From Incurvaria masculella (Eukaryota; Arthropoda; Insecta; Lepidoptera; Incurvariidae): a stretch of 64,000 nucleotides of DNA. The notes beneath the pieces were generated by a model. That model had not been told where the DNA came from. It saw only the letters and a list, made by a program, of their open reading frames with translations, and made no database searches. Shown piece by piece: positions 1 through 9,190 of the stretch. The position numbers and the translations under genes are program-made. How positions within the stretch are numbered: the first letter of the stretch is position 1; every line of letters begins with the position of its first letter. Location of the stretch: positions 377,001 to 441,000 of the forward strand of contig OX335660.1 in the NCBI GenBank assembly GCA_946894095.1. Direction: 5' to 3'.

Positions 1-995
1 CTTAATGGCGTAACACGCTGAACTGAGCTTTTTGGCCACTTTGTCAATTTGTTGTTCCCATTTTAATGTTTTGTCAATTTTTATGCCAAGAAAATCGACT
101 TCACTGACGATTCTGAGCTGAAGATTAGCGAGAATATTCGTAATGGGAGAGTCGATTTTACTAGCATTTGACCCAAGTGCAAAATGTACAACGTTTGTCT
201 TGTTCACATTCAACACAAGATTATTTGCTTCAAACCATAGGGTTAATTTACTAACAGTTTCGACGATGCTCTGTCCTAATGCATGCTCTTGTTTATGGTG
301 AAATAGACATGATGTGTCGTCTGCGAACATGACCATCTCGCTACCATCGTTAATACAAACACTTAGATCGTTAACATATACTAAGAACAATATTGGACCT
401 AATATAGAACCCTGCGGTACGCCTAAGTTCACGTGCAATGAATTAGATGTTTCCCCATTTACTAAACAGACCTGTTTTCTGTTTGTTAGGTATGATTTAA
501 ATAAATCTAACTCGTTATTTCGTATACCATAGTATTCAAGTTTTTTTAGAATAATGTCGTGTTGGACACAGTCAAATGCCTTGGATAAGTCACAGAACAG
601 GCCAAATGTCTGCTGTGATTCATCCAAGGCAAGTAATATTGCTTTTAACATTTGAGCTATTGCATCACATGTCGAACTATTTTTTCGAAAACCAAATTGA
701 TTTGCGTTTAAAATGCTATGTTGGTTTAGAAAAGTAATAATCCGATTTGCTATAATTTTTTCAAACACCTTACTGAAGATTGGGAGCAATGAAATCGGTC
801 TATAATTATGTACATCTCTGTGACATCCTTTTTTGTAGAGAGGAATAACCTTGGCTAGCTTTAATTCGTCCGGAAATGTACCTGTTTTTATTGCTTCATT
901 TAAAGATTGCGTTAATGGTACTACAATATCGTTCCCCAATAGTTTTAGAATTCTTGGGGATAGGTACCATAAGTCTGTAGAATACTTAGATTGAA
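1..995 (-). pseudogene. LINE-A ORF2, reverse transcriptase part (runs off window)
   Basis: The minus-strand frame is open from about 995 down to base 1. It shows the RT blocks in order: YRPISLLP near 815, FGFRKNSST near 700, DLSKAFDCV near 570, GVPQGSILGP near 415, and the catalytic FADD near 323, where Tyr is replaced by Phe as in many LINEs. The thumb continues to the window edge (LKWEQQIDK near 45). This is the continuation of the endonuclease frame upstream, from which it is separated by about a one-base shift near 985-1000, so the full protein cannot be made from this copy as it stands. The RT would copy LINE RNA at a nicked target. The 3' UTR and tail lie beyond the window. Confidence 0.85.
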
Positions 996-2449
996 TGTTG
1001 CACTAGTTTCGTTTCTTGATGTATATCGTTTCAGGAATTCCATTGCTGCAATGTCACTAGATTTTAATTTTTCCGTAACTGAGTCCGCTATTGTACAAAA
1101 AAAATTATTGAAATATGTGGGTACATCTTTTCCGTCCTTAATAATTTCCCCGTTGCCTATTCTTAGTTGTATTGTTTCATTCATATCATAGTGAATATTT
1201 CTACCAGTTTCTTCTTTGATAACTGCCCATGTCATTTTAATTTTATTGTCTGAATTTAATATTCTGTTTCTTAAATGATTTTGCTTGGCTTGCAATGAAA
1301 CATTTTTAAATATCTTGCTATATTTGGAAGTATATTTTCTTAAGTTCTCATTATTATTAATTTTAAGTAGATCGTACAGTGCAAATAGCTTATTTCGAGA
1401 AATTATTAATCCTGGAGTGGCCCATTCATTGAAAAAACGTTTACCTTTTTTATTTACCCGTTTTACGGGGATATATACATCTAAATATCTAACAAAGGTG
1501 GTAAAAAATGATTTAAAGTCAATGTTGTTACATCTATCAAATTCGTTGTTTAGCGAAAGCTTAAGTTGTTTTATTCGGTCATCACTGAAGATCCTGCGGC
1601 GATGATTTTTTTTATTACCTTTTGATTCTGTTATTGCAGCGTCAATGAGTTGGCCGTAATGTTCAGATTTTAGTGACTTCATTATCTTGGCAGAACTTAC
1701 TACACAATTTGTAAATATATTATCTATACAAGTTTTGGAAGATTGAGTGATTCTAGTGTATTCAAATATTTGTTGCTTCAACAAGAAGCAGCCTAATATG
1801 TCGGAGAGTTCGTGCGACTCTGTGTCTTCTAATGGAAAGTTTATGTTAAAATCTCCGCATAAAATTATGGATTTGTTTTTCTTATTACATAGTTTGAATA
1901 GGCATTCTTCCAGTTTTTGTTTAAAGAACACAATGCTGCCGGAAGGCGACCGGTACACTACTAAGACTATTAGGCTATCTAACTCCACACAACTTGCTTC
2001 AAATTCCTTTTCCACAGATAAACTAACTATATCAGGTCTATTTTTTGCTCGAATACTTTTTTTCACCATTATTAGGGTTCCGCCTCTTTTATACATGTTT
2101 CTATGGCTACTACTAACTATATTATAATTATACACATTATATACATTAATTTCGTCACTCTTAAGCCAAGATTCAGTTATGCAAAAAATATCAATTGAAA
2201 AATCTCTGAGGCACATATCTAATAGTAATGTCTTTCCCGGTAGGCCCTGGATGTTCTGGTGACCAATAATGATTGTTCGTTGCTTAATCTGATTTTGATC
2301 ATTCTTAGTTTTATTTTTCATATTACGAGTCATTTCAGTAATTTCACATGTTTCAGCAACCACCGAAGTGGTTTTACAAGTTTTCTTATGCCTTATATCA
2401 TAAACATTAGTTGCATCATTTGGTCCACCTGATATAGGTGGGTCAATTA
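945..2449 (-). pseudogene. LINE-A ORF2, endonuclease part
   Basis: An open frame of about 500 codons encodes an exonuclease-endonuclease-phosphatase fold. HQNIQGL and ITESWL near the N-terminus supply the metal-binding Asn and Glu, ILCGDFNINF is the central catalytic block, and EHYGQLIDAAI occupies the usual SDH position in altered form. A linker follows (WAVIKEETGR). The frame ends at a stop at 945-947, while the RT continues in another frame, which indicates a small indel near 990. There is no ATG at the start: the frame is open back into the end of ORF1, and the first ATG lies well inside. Entry may therefore depend on frameshifting from ORF1. In the family this domain nicks target DNA to prime reverse transcription. 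Confidence 0.8.
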
Positions 2450-3169
2450 TAAAAAAGATGACGTGTCATTGATGCAATATCGCAGATTTGTCATACAGAT
2501 AGATTTGTTGGGATACAAAATTTGCTTACTGAGCATAAAAGCACCCTTACGTTTTAACATTAAATTGTTCATGTAGCATGAATCGTCTTCGAAGTTAAGT
2601 TCGAGATAGACAGTATTTTGATTCTTTTTTAACATGTCGAATAAGTATTTATTTATGGATGTTATATTGTTATTAATTTTGTAGGTTTTATATGAATTTT
2701 CTTTATTGTGAATGTAAGCCAATGAACTGATATAAACATTAATTCCGTAGTCATTACTGGTTTGAATTATATTGTTTACACAATTTAGATAATTACGAAC
2801 ATTGCGATTTACGCTGCTATCACCTGCTATCACTACTAGACTATCTCCCACCCGAAGCGTCTTAATTAAACTAGGTAGGTCTCTGACTAGTTCTTCTATG
2901 GGTGCATTAGGCTTGCATATAGTGGTTGAGCTAAAGGTTCCATGAGTGAATTTGGAAAGATGCTTTCCGTATTTGTCGGCAAGAATTAAAATGTTTTGTT
3001 TGCCGCCTTCCTCAGCTATGGAGACACTTTGGGGGGTATTGTGAGGTGTTATGTTAGTAATTGTAGTCTTCTTCTTCTTTATATGATTGTTCATCTTCTT
3101 CTTTTTTTCTATTTCTTGTTCATGAGTAGCACAGCCAGTACCAAGCGTGGTATTGATGCCCAAGGGCAT
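2447..3169 (-). CDS. LINE-A ORF1, degenerate SGNH/esterase-like protein
   Basis: A 240-codon ORF directly 5' of ORF2. It has a lysine-rich start (EKKKK, KKKK near residues 20-35) followed by an alpha/beta region. ILILADKYGKHLSKF near residues 60-74 sits where SGNH hydrolases have the GDS block, and VVIAGDSSVN near residue 112 sits where they have the GxND block. CR1-like LINEs are known to carry esterase-type ORF1 domains. Here the nucleophile block reads ADK instead of GDS, so catalysis is doubtful and an RNA-binding or structural role is possible. Many such ORF1s are longer, so this copy may lack its N-terminus. It ends with SSFL and TAA, with the slippery heptamer next to the stop. Confidence 0.6.
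   Translation of the reverse strand: MPLGINTTLGTGCATHEQEIEKKKKMNNHIKKKKTTITNITPHNTPQSVSIAEEGGKQNILILADKYGKHLSKFTHGTFSSTTICKPNAPIEELVRDLPSLIKTLRVGDSLVVIAGDSSVNRNVRNYLNCVNNIIQTSNDYGINVYISSLAYIHNKENSYKTYKINNNITSINKYLFDMLKKNQNTVYLELNFEDDSCYMNNLMLKRKGAFMLSKQILYPNKSICMTNLRYCINDTSSFL
2450..2456 (-). promoter_or_regulatory. Candidate -1 ribosomal frameshift heptamer T TTT TTA
   Basis: In ORF1 phase the last codons are TCT TTT TTA TAA, so the heptamer T_TTT_TTA is in the canonical X_XXY_YYZ phase and directly precedes the stop. Slipping back one base enters the ORF2 frame, which is open from this point through the endonuclease. This is seen in sequence; function is inferred. No stimulatory stem or pseudoknot was verified. 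Confidence 0.45.
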
Positions 3170-3202
3170 GGTATTGTTGTAAGGGTAAAAATATTAAGTG
3201 AT

Positions 3203-3290
3203 AATTCAATTTAGCCGTGCTAATAAAGCTATGGTCCTGGCATGGTCCCTAACTACTTGTGGAATGCGGTTTATTTGGTACATACCAAAA
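3203..3290 (+). repeat. SINE body fragment (3' half)
   Basis: The stretch AGCCGTGCTAATAAAGCTA followed by GGTCCTGGCATGG matches the 3' half of the window's SINE family on the plus strand. It abuts the 5' side of LINE-A. Confidence 0.6.
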
Positions 3291-3404
3291 TATTTGAATC
3301 ATTATGAAACATTCTACCCATCCATGACTCTTTGCTTAGATAAAAAAGTATCCAAATATAGTCTTAAAGGACACAATAAAGAAAAGACCCAGAGTTATTT
3401 TTAT

Positions 3405-3770
3405 GTGATTGGACATGGATAATTACTCCTTCATCTACTTTCATGTGGTTGTCCCGAAACACAATATTGCCAAAGAAATTTGATACAATGCCAGTTGCTT
3501 GCCTTTAATGGTACATTGAACTGGATTGAAAACATGGTAAATGTTTAATTATTGATGATTTATTAATAGTTGAATCCGACCTGAATGAGATATGAAGGGA
3601 AGAGGACCTAAAGTTTTACATGTATTCCGAACCATGGAACATCTCGCATTTGTGATGAAATGCACTTATCTAACCCAGAAAGATAAATATAATGGTTCAT
3701 GAACGGGAGGGGATCGAGGGAATCCATAACCTCTCATATGAGAAGCGAGGCCCCGCGCCCAGACTAGCGC
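3405..3770 (-). repeat. Degenerate SINE, tRNA-type head
   Basis: This minus-strand copy runs from GTGATTGGACATGGAT (3' tail) at about 3408 through GTACATTGAACTGGAT and ATTCCGAACCATGGAAC. It ends in a tRNA-like head near 3690-3770 that is heavily mutated compared with the copies at 34774 and 46361. The middle of the body is diverged or missing. Family B begins directly after it. Confidence 0.55.
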
Positions 3771-3788
3771 ACGCAATTTTTTCGAGGC

Positions 3789-4037
3789 GGACTCGCGCAC
3801 GAGGAGTTTCGTACCATCGTACAAGATTTAACCCATAAAATCAGCCCAATTTAATTTTTGTATTTTTTATTTTTACTATTTGTTGTTAAAGCGGCAAAAT
3901 AAATACATACTCTGTGAAAATTTCAGCTGCATGGCTATTATAGTTCATGAGATACAGCCCTGTGACAGACGGACGGACGGACAGCGGAGGCTTAATAATA
4001 GGGTTCCATTGGCACCCTTTGGGTACGGAACCCTAAA
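3789..4037 (+). repeat. Family B repeat (GTGCGAGTC type), copy 1
   Basis: It contains GGACTCGCGCACGAGG, TACCATCGTACAAGATTTAA, GCGGCAAAATAAATAC, the GACG-rich tract GACGGACGGACGGACAG, and the terminal hairpin GGGTTCC...GGTACGGAACCC. The first bases of the family are diverged here. Confidence 0.75.
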
Positions 4038-4204
4038 AATGATTGTTCTGACGTTTAGTCAGTTTTGCAAAAAACAAAATATTATGGAGGTACAGGAGGT
4101 ACTATGTCGGTCTAATAAAGTATAAATAAATTTTACCTATTTTTATTATTCTATTGAAATTATCAACGAAAGTCCGCAACGATATGTTTCGACCATGTAA
4201 TTAT

Positions 4205-4365
4205 TTCGCGCCAATCGAAACAATGGGTGTGTAAAACAATGAATGCGACTTGAAGAGGTAACATGTGGTCATGGGTACCTGCTCCGAGCGCTTACCCACA
4301 CCCTGCAAGGCTAGACCGTTATACCTGGATATGTCCTTGAGACCTCGGGTTCAAAACCCAATAAT
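4205..4365 (+). repeat. Unnamed repeat G, copy 1
   Basis: It shares CGCCAA(T/C)CGAAA, ACATGTGGTC and GGGTACCTGCTC(C/T)GAGCGCTT with 4765-4970. It ends near a box-B-like GGGTTCAAAACCC at 4350. It is probably another repeat adjoining the tRNA-headed SINE; the class is unknown. Confidence 0.45.
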
Positions 4366-4410
4366 TATTTATTATCTGATATTGAAATGTTCAATGGTAA
4401 TCCTTCATAG

Positions 4411-4457
4411 GTTGGATTCCATGTAAAACTGTAGGTACCAAAGGTACCTACAGTTTT
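4411..4457. repeat. SINE fragment ending in a perfect 15-bp inverted repeat
   Basis: The SINE segment GGATTCCATGTAAAACTGTA is followed at 4425-4457 by 15-base arms (AAAACTGTAGGTACC and its exact complement) around an AAA loop. Confidence 0.7.
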
Positions 4458-4584
4458 ATAAAACTATCGGCATTACAAAAAGCCCGATTACAATTTAAAA
4501 GAAAAAAATCAAACTGTATGTTTGAAATATGAATGCAATAGCTTAATGATTTCATTAAAAATATTCTCGTTCGTTCGTAGTTTC

Positions 4585-4764
4585 GTTGAGGTTGGCCGTG
4601 TTTCGGATTCAACGTAAAACTGTAGGTCCCCTTCCTTACTTACTAGGTGGTAGGGTTAATCCCGCCCAGGTTGGTACGATCGCATTGAATGAACGATGGT
4701 TGAAGCAGCAATACAAATTGTCCGTGTTTTCCATCCAGTTCAACGTAGCCGAGCTATGCTAAGG
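4585..4764 (+). repeat. SINE body, 5S-type junction, 3'-truncated
   Basis: It starts with GTTGAGGTTGGCCGTG, the junction seen behind 5S heads. It continues with the body (GTAGGTCCCCTTCC, CTAGGTGGTAGGGTTAA, CGCATTGAATGAACGATGG, TTCCATCCAGTTCAACGTAG) and stops where repeat G copy 2 starts. Confidence 0.75.
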
Positions 4765-4973
4765 AAGCGCCAACCGAAATAAAAAGTGTGTGAAAATATA
4801 ATAATGCGGTCAGTAGCCAAGGGGTAAACCATGTGGTCTTGCCAGGATTTTCAAGTGTTATGGGACAAAAAATGGCCCAACGATGGGTACAGTTGCATCT
4901 ATTGCTTCGAAATTTATCGACGGGGGAAAGGGAGGTACCTGCTCTGAGCGCTTGCTCACACCCTTCTGGGGCA
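4765..4973 (+). repeat. Unnamed repeat G, copy 2
   Basis: This copy is related to 4205-4365 and carries extra internal sequence. It is directly followed by the tRNA head of a SINE. No coding capacity was recognised. Confidence 0.4.
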
Positions 4974-5280
4974 CAGCTCGAGGTGTAGGGGCTAGAGGAC
5001 TTGCCTTTCATGCGAGATATCATGGGTTCAAAATCCTTCTCTTTTCAGTTGGATAAGTGCATATCGTTACGGATCCGAGCTGTTTCATGGTTCGGAACTC
5101 ATGTCAAATTATAGGTCCCCTTCTCCTACTAGGTGGTAGGATTAAGCCCAACCGCATTGAATTAAACGGCAATGAAAAATAGACTTTGTTTTCCATTCAG
5201 TTCAGAGTAGCCGTGCTCATAAAAGGAAGGTCCTGGCATGGCACCTAATAAATTCGGGGATGTGGTGTATTGTGCTAATA
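4974..5280 (+). repeat. SINE with tRNA-derived head
   Basis: The head has a box-A-like TAGGGGCTAGAGG at about 4986-4998 and a box-B-like GGGTTCAAAATCC at 5023-5035. It is followed by the shared body from TGGTTCGGAACTC on. The 3' tail is lost where an oppositely oriented copy begins at 5281. Confidence 0.8.
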
Positions 5281-5755
5281 TATTTTTATGTGACTGGACA
5301 TGGATGGGTTATACCACACCTACTGTCATGATATTAGCCCAACACACCTCGTGGGACCTTCCTTTTATTACTCAGCTACATTGAACTGGATGAAAAACAC
5401 TATTTTCATGGCCGCTTCGACCTTTGTTCATTAAATCAAATCAAATCAAATCAAATCCTTTATTTAATTTTTTGGCCATACAGCATAGTAAATAGTATTT
5501 AAGATAAATCAATAATTTAAGTATTTCAACATAGAAATAAAATTTTCAAACAGAAAATTTTAAGCACATGAAATTAACAAAAGTTTGAAAAATACAGATC
5601 AAAGATAAAACAAAGTTAGACATAAAATTACAAAATAAATAACATTCGAAATAAAAAAAAAAAAAAATTTATAAATGCATAACCTGGGTGGTAGGAACCT
5701 TAGTAAGTAAGGAATAGGACCTACAATTTTACTTGGAATCCAAACCATGAACGAC
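5281..5755 (-). repeat. SINE copy split by a LINE tail
   Basis: The tail-to-body part is 5281-5430 (GACTGGACATGGATGG ... GCCGCTTCGACC). The remaining body, GGTGGTAGGAACC ... GGAATCCAAACCATG, resumes at about 5680. The intervening sequence is a separate insertion. With 4974-5280 it forms an inverted SINE pair. Confidence 0.75.
5431..5679 (-). mobile_element. LINE 3'-end fragment with (AAATC)n tail
   Basis: Five AAATC units (5432-5456) followed by CCTTTATTTAATTTTT are the complement of a LINE 3' end with a pentanucleotide tail. The fragment ends in a poly-A-like run at about 5657. It is inserted in a SINE. There is no ORF. Confidence 0.6.
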
Positions 5756-5905
5756 GAATTCCTTAGTTGGCTCTTACAACATCCTGCAATGAGTCGAAAT
5801 GTATTCTTTTAACGTGCCGGATCCCACACAGCACATCAGGAATGATATAGCCGCATGAACCGTAATAGACACATGGTTCAAATTTTGATTTGTTTGAACC
5901 AATTT

Positions 5906-6181
5906 TATTAGGGTTCCGTACCCAAAGGGTGAAAACGGAACCCTATTACTAAGCCTGCGCTGTCCGTCCGTCCGTCCGTCCGTCCATATAGTTTCAGCTA
6001 GGCAGCTGAAATTTTCACAGAGTGTGTATTTATTTTGCTGCTATAAAAATAAATAGGTAGAATTTAAAATAATAAAAATTAAAGGGTGTGCCCATACAAA
6101 AAACTATTTGTTTTTGTTAAATCTTGTACGATGGTACGGAACCTTTTGTGTGCGAGTCCGACTCGCACTTTACCGGTTTTA
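5906..6181 (-). repeat. Family B repeat, copy 2
   Basis: A complete copy in reverse orientation. The terminal hairpin (GGGTTCCGTACCC...GGAACCC) is at 5910-5946, (CCGT)n at 5968-5988, and GTGCGAGTCCGACTCGCAC near 6151-6169, ending in ACCGGTTTT. Confidence 0.85.
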
Positions 6182-6210
6182 AATTTTGACTACCATTGGG
6201 TCATTCCATT

Positions 6211-6602
6211 ATCGCGGGTGCAACATTTAGACGCCTGTTTTCATTAAACCTAATTAAATTAAAAACATTTTTAATTAAATTAGTCTTTAAAAGACTACAT
6301 TTTAATATGTTTACTTTATATTAACTAACAAAAATTTTGAAATGATATTTTAAAAGCCAGGAGATTTGTCCAAATTGCCATAGCGGGTGCAACAAATTTG
6401 GCCCAACCTTTCCAGATCACAAGTAAAAAACACATAAATCTGTTAATTCTAATACATTTAATATGTTATGTCTTAATATTTTGAAATGTATTAAAGTAAC
6501 AAAGAACATAACATAAAAACTTTAAAGAAAACAAAAATAAACAATGAAATAATATTATTTTTAATAATAGCGGGTGCAACACCAAATTATCGCGGGTGCA
6601 AC
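6211..6602 (+). repeat. Left array of four GCGGGTGCAAC motifs
   Basis: Copies are at 6211-6224 (ATCGCGGGTGCAAC), 6380-6393 (ATAGCGGGTGCAAC), 6567-6580 (ATAGCGGGTGCAAC) and 6589-6602 (ATCGCGGGTGCAAC). All have the same orientation in otherwise AT-rich DNA. Confidence 0.9.
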
Positions 6603-6685
6603 GAGTCTAATTTAAGTGAACATAAACATCAATTTTACTTATAAAGGAACAAAATAAGAGATCAAACCATATTTATTACTAACAA

Positions 6686-7276
6686 TTATGCTTTTGTTGT
6701 CGCTTTTATTAATGATTTATTTTGAAATACGTCAATAATTGCCGAAAATTCTATGAACATATTATTTCCAAAGCCTTTTTTTTGGCGCTTCCAATTTCGT
6801 GATAATATCATCAAATTGCACGTCTTGTATGTCATTAACGATTTCTGTGCTAATGTGCATGTTATCCCTATTATAAAAATCACAAATCAGTTTTTTCCCT
6901 CCATCAGTTAGCTTTCGCAGCGCTGCCTTAGCGGCGTCATTTTTGTCAAATGTTGAATTCAGAAGCTAACTTCCACTGCTTTGGTAGCACTGACTGGTAG
7001 ATTACGTTTTATTTTTGCCAAAGCCTTGCCTAGTGTGCGAGGACTGCTGTATCTAGCAGATGTTTGTTTAAATTGTTCTTTCTAACGTCGCTTTCTAGTT
7101 GCCTGCATTCTTTCTTTGGATCTGATTCTAGCTAATATTTTTCATTGCATTACTTCTCTCTGTTTGGAATTACGAGCCCTTTCCCGTTGGAGGTGTTCAG
7201 CATGAAGCTCAGGTTTTTCTTTTAATTTCCGCCTATATTTCTGCAAAGGAGTCTCCTTATGTTACTCTGTTGTCAT
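6686..7276 (-). pseudogene. Broken ORF for a basic protein inside the GCGGGTGCAAC element
   Basis: From an ATG at 7274-7276 the frame reads MTTE, a stop, then KYRRKLKEKPELHAEHLQRE with further stops at about codons 44 and 61. Next come KALAKIKRNLP and, after a shift near 6960, FDKNDAAKAALRKLTDGGKK and FYNRDNMHISTE. It ends at 6686 after another likely shift in an A-run near 6785. The strongly basic N-terminus and the conserved-looking frame between breaks indicate a former gene of roughly 200 codons. It resembles basic, poorly characterised arthropod proteins often found in multiple copies, but no named family is claimed. Its place between the motif arrays suggests it belongs to the element. 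Confidence 0.55.
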
Positions 7277-7430
7277 TTTAACTAATATTTCTTTAAAAAA
7301 ATAAGGAATATACTATAGACGCACATATTTAATAAATATCATCAATCGTCTTCAGCATATATTATTAGTCAAGGTATATCAAAACAACGAAATGTAAAAG
7401 TAATCACACAAAAAGGTTACGTGAAAAAAA

Positions 7431-7469
7431 GTTGCACCCGCGATCTCGACATGAGATCGCGGGTGCAAC
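7431..7469. repeat. Perfect 17-bp hairpin built from two GCGGGTGCAAC motifs
   Basis: GTTGCACCCGCGATCTC, the loop GACAT and its exact complement form a 39-base inverted repeat. Each arm contains one full motif copy. Confidence 0.95.
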
Positions 7470-7621
7470 CAATTTAAGTTATCGTTTATTTTAACCTAAT
7501 AATCATTATACTCTTGAAAACAAATAATTTAAGTATGGTTTTTATTTCTTCTTACTTTTGCAAAGTTTCAGAACATTAGCTCTTCATTTCTGTTAAAAAA
7601 GTAAACTTTTATATCTTTTGC

Positions 7622-7635
7622 ATCGCGGGTGCAAC
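7622..7635 (+). repeat. Rightmost GCGGGTGCAAC motif
   Basis: ATCGCGGGTGCAAC occurs in AT-rich sequence. It is the last copy seen in the window. Confidence 0.9.
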
Positions 7636-8167
7636 AAGTTAACAGTGTATTCTAGCAGTCAATAATTCTTAATAAATAGCAACAAATACTTAAATTTTTT
7701 GGAACACGATTATATATAAATATTTCCACTTCACGTTTAGCCGGTAAAACATAACCGCAAGCCGTCAACAACAACGGTTTCGCGCCATTGTGCTTGTTAT
7801 GATTTTACAGTTTATACCAATTCTTCGGGTGGTAATATTTCCAACAGCGTCAAAAAAGAAGATACGGTATAAAATCAAATAAAAATACATTGATTATTAT
7901 ATTTAGACTTTCTTCTTTGCACTAATAACAAAAAAAACAACTAATAGCGTGATTGAAAAAATCATTTCGGAAATCATCTATAGCGGAATCGCCCCATTAT
8001 CATTACTTTAATAACTGGAGTAAAGTTGTTAAGTACTAAAAATGTGTTATACATTCGATTGGATTTTACTGTTTGTCACAGATTTATTGTTTGAATTATT
8101 ATTTATTGTACAACACCAAAAAGTTATTTAAAGGGTAAGAAATAAGTCAGACTGAACTAATTTCATC

Positions 8168-8280
8168 CATTAATTTGAGTTTCAGCGCCATCTACATTTG
8201 GAGCATTTTAATAAAATATGGAAAATAATCTGATGATTACAAAGCTTAAAATGGCAATGTCGCTGAAACTCAAATTAATG
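8168..8280. mobile_element. 113-bp MITE with perfect 20-bp terminal inverted repeats
   Basis: CATTAATTTGAGTTTCAGCG at 8168-8187 has its exact complement at 8261-8280. The element is too short to code. The 11-mer AGCGCCATCTA straddles the inner edge of the left repeat. No clear target duplication was seen. Confidence 0.8.
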
Positions 8281-8670
8281 AGATAACCGAAATGTGCTAT
8301 CTATAAATGTCGTCATTCGATAAACGAGGTTAAGCAATCCTCAACGCGCGGTCTGGTTGTGGATGGGTAACCGTTTCTATCTGCTAAAGATCACGATCAG
8401 AATCGTACTTTACTAAAATAATACATTTATTTAATACTACTTTAGTTAGAATGACATATTATTTAAAATAAACAATCAAAATTTACAAACATCTCTTATT
8501 TGGGCAGTATACGCCAAATAGCAATATTCATGGTGATTAGAATAAGTACGAAAATTGGTCAAACATTTATTAGACACCGTTAATTTTATATAAATTCAAA
8601 GTAAGTATACTTACTTTGAATGGTCCGTCATAGGTGATAATATTAAGTGATTGGTTAATCATTAAAAAAA

Positions 8671-8924
8671 TATGAAACAAAGAGTCTCTCTCGGCTACTC
8701 AGAAGCACCAGCTTAGAAACAATAAATTATGCTCAAGTTATTCGCGGTCAACAGCTGGCGTCGATAGATACGGCGATGCCTATTCTCAGTGTTGGTGGCA
8801 CCCCGTGGCGAGCTCGGCCCGCGGCGATGAACCCTCGCGCAGCGTGGGCACGGCTCCTTAACGCTAGTGGCGATGTATCTCGCGGCTATCCGGTGGCGTC
8901 ATACAGTCCTAGACCCGTCTCATG
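8671..8924 (+). other. GC-rich open frame of unknown nature
   Basis: A frame without ATG at its left edge stays open to a TGA at 8922-8924, and its last 170 bases are clearly GC-richer than the surroundings. It contains SIDTAMPILSVGG and WRARPAAMNPRAAW. There are no recognisable domains, and no splice sites were confirmed. It could be a decayed exon, an element fragment or chance. Confidence 0.2.
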
Positions 8925-9009
8925 AACCGTAATAGGTATACTGCTGAAATGTAGACATAGTGTATTTTTATATTGCCACTATATATATGCTTGCAAATAG
9001 TGAATAGAA

Positions 9010-9190
9010 AACAATATTTTTGGAAGAAATGTTGTTTTGGGGGTTCGTATTGTATTCAAAGACATTTTTTAATATTTATTCGTCATCCATAAATTAATTT
9101 CCATGTCATATTTTAAATTAGCCAGTTCAGCAAAACAAACACAGCGAAAAAGAACTACGAAACTACGCTGTGTTTTTTTTAACCACATTG
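9010..9190 (+). repeat. Repeat D, copy 1
   Basis: It shares TTATTC(G/A)TCATCCATA, CCAGTTCAGCAAAACAA, AAAAAGAACT and a terminal T-run plus AAC with 21540-21722. Non-coding; class unknown. Confidence 0.5.

Larger units (their letters stand above)
1..3200 (-). mobile_element. LINE-A, non-LTR retrotransposon (3' end outside window)
   Basis: Read on the minus strand, the order is ORF1, apurinic-type endonuclease, then reverse transcriptase, and the element runs off the left edge of the window. Two ORFs with an APE endonuclease followed by an RT is the plan of the CR1/Jockey superfamily; the exact clade cannot be assigned by eye. The 5' side is probably truncated, because ORF1 is short and a SINE fragment begins at about 3203. 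ORF2 carries one frameshift near 990. Confidence 0.85.
6196..8000. mobile_element. Decayed DNA element with GCGGGTGCAAC subterminal repeats
   Basis: Four plus-strand copies of AT(C/A)GCGGGTGCAAC (6211, 6380, 6567, 6589) lie left of a broken ORF. Three more (7431 inverted, 7456, 7622) lie right of it. Motifs bracketing a gene suggest transposase-binding subterminal repeats. Possible weak inverted ends are GGGTCATTCC at 6198 and, on the other strand, GGGGCGATTCC near 7995; these and the borders are uncertain. The superfamily was not recognised. Confidence 0.45.
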
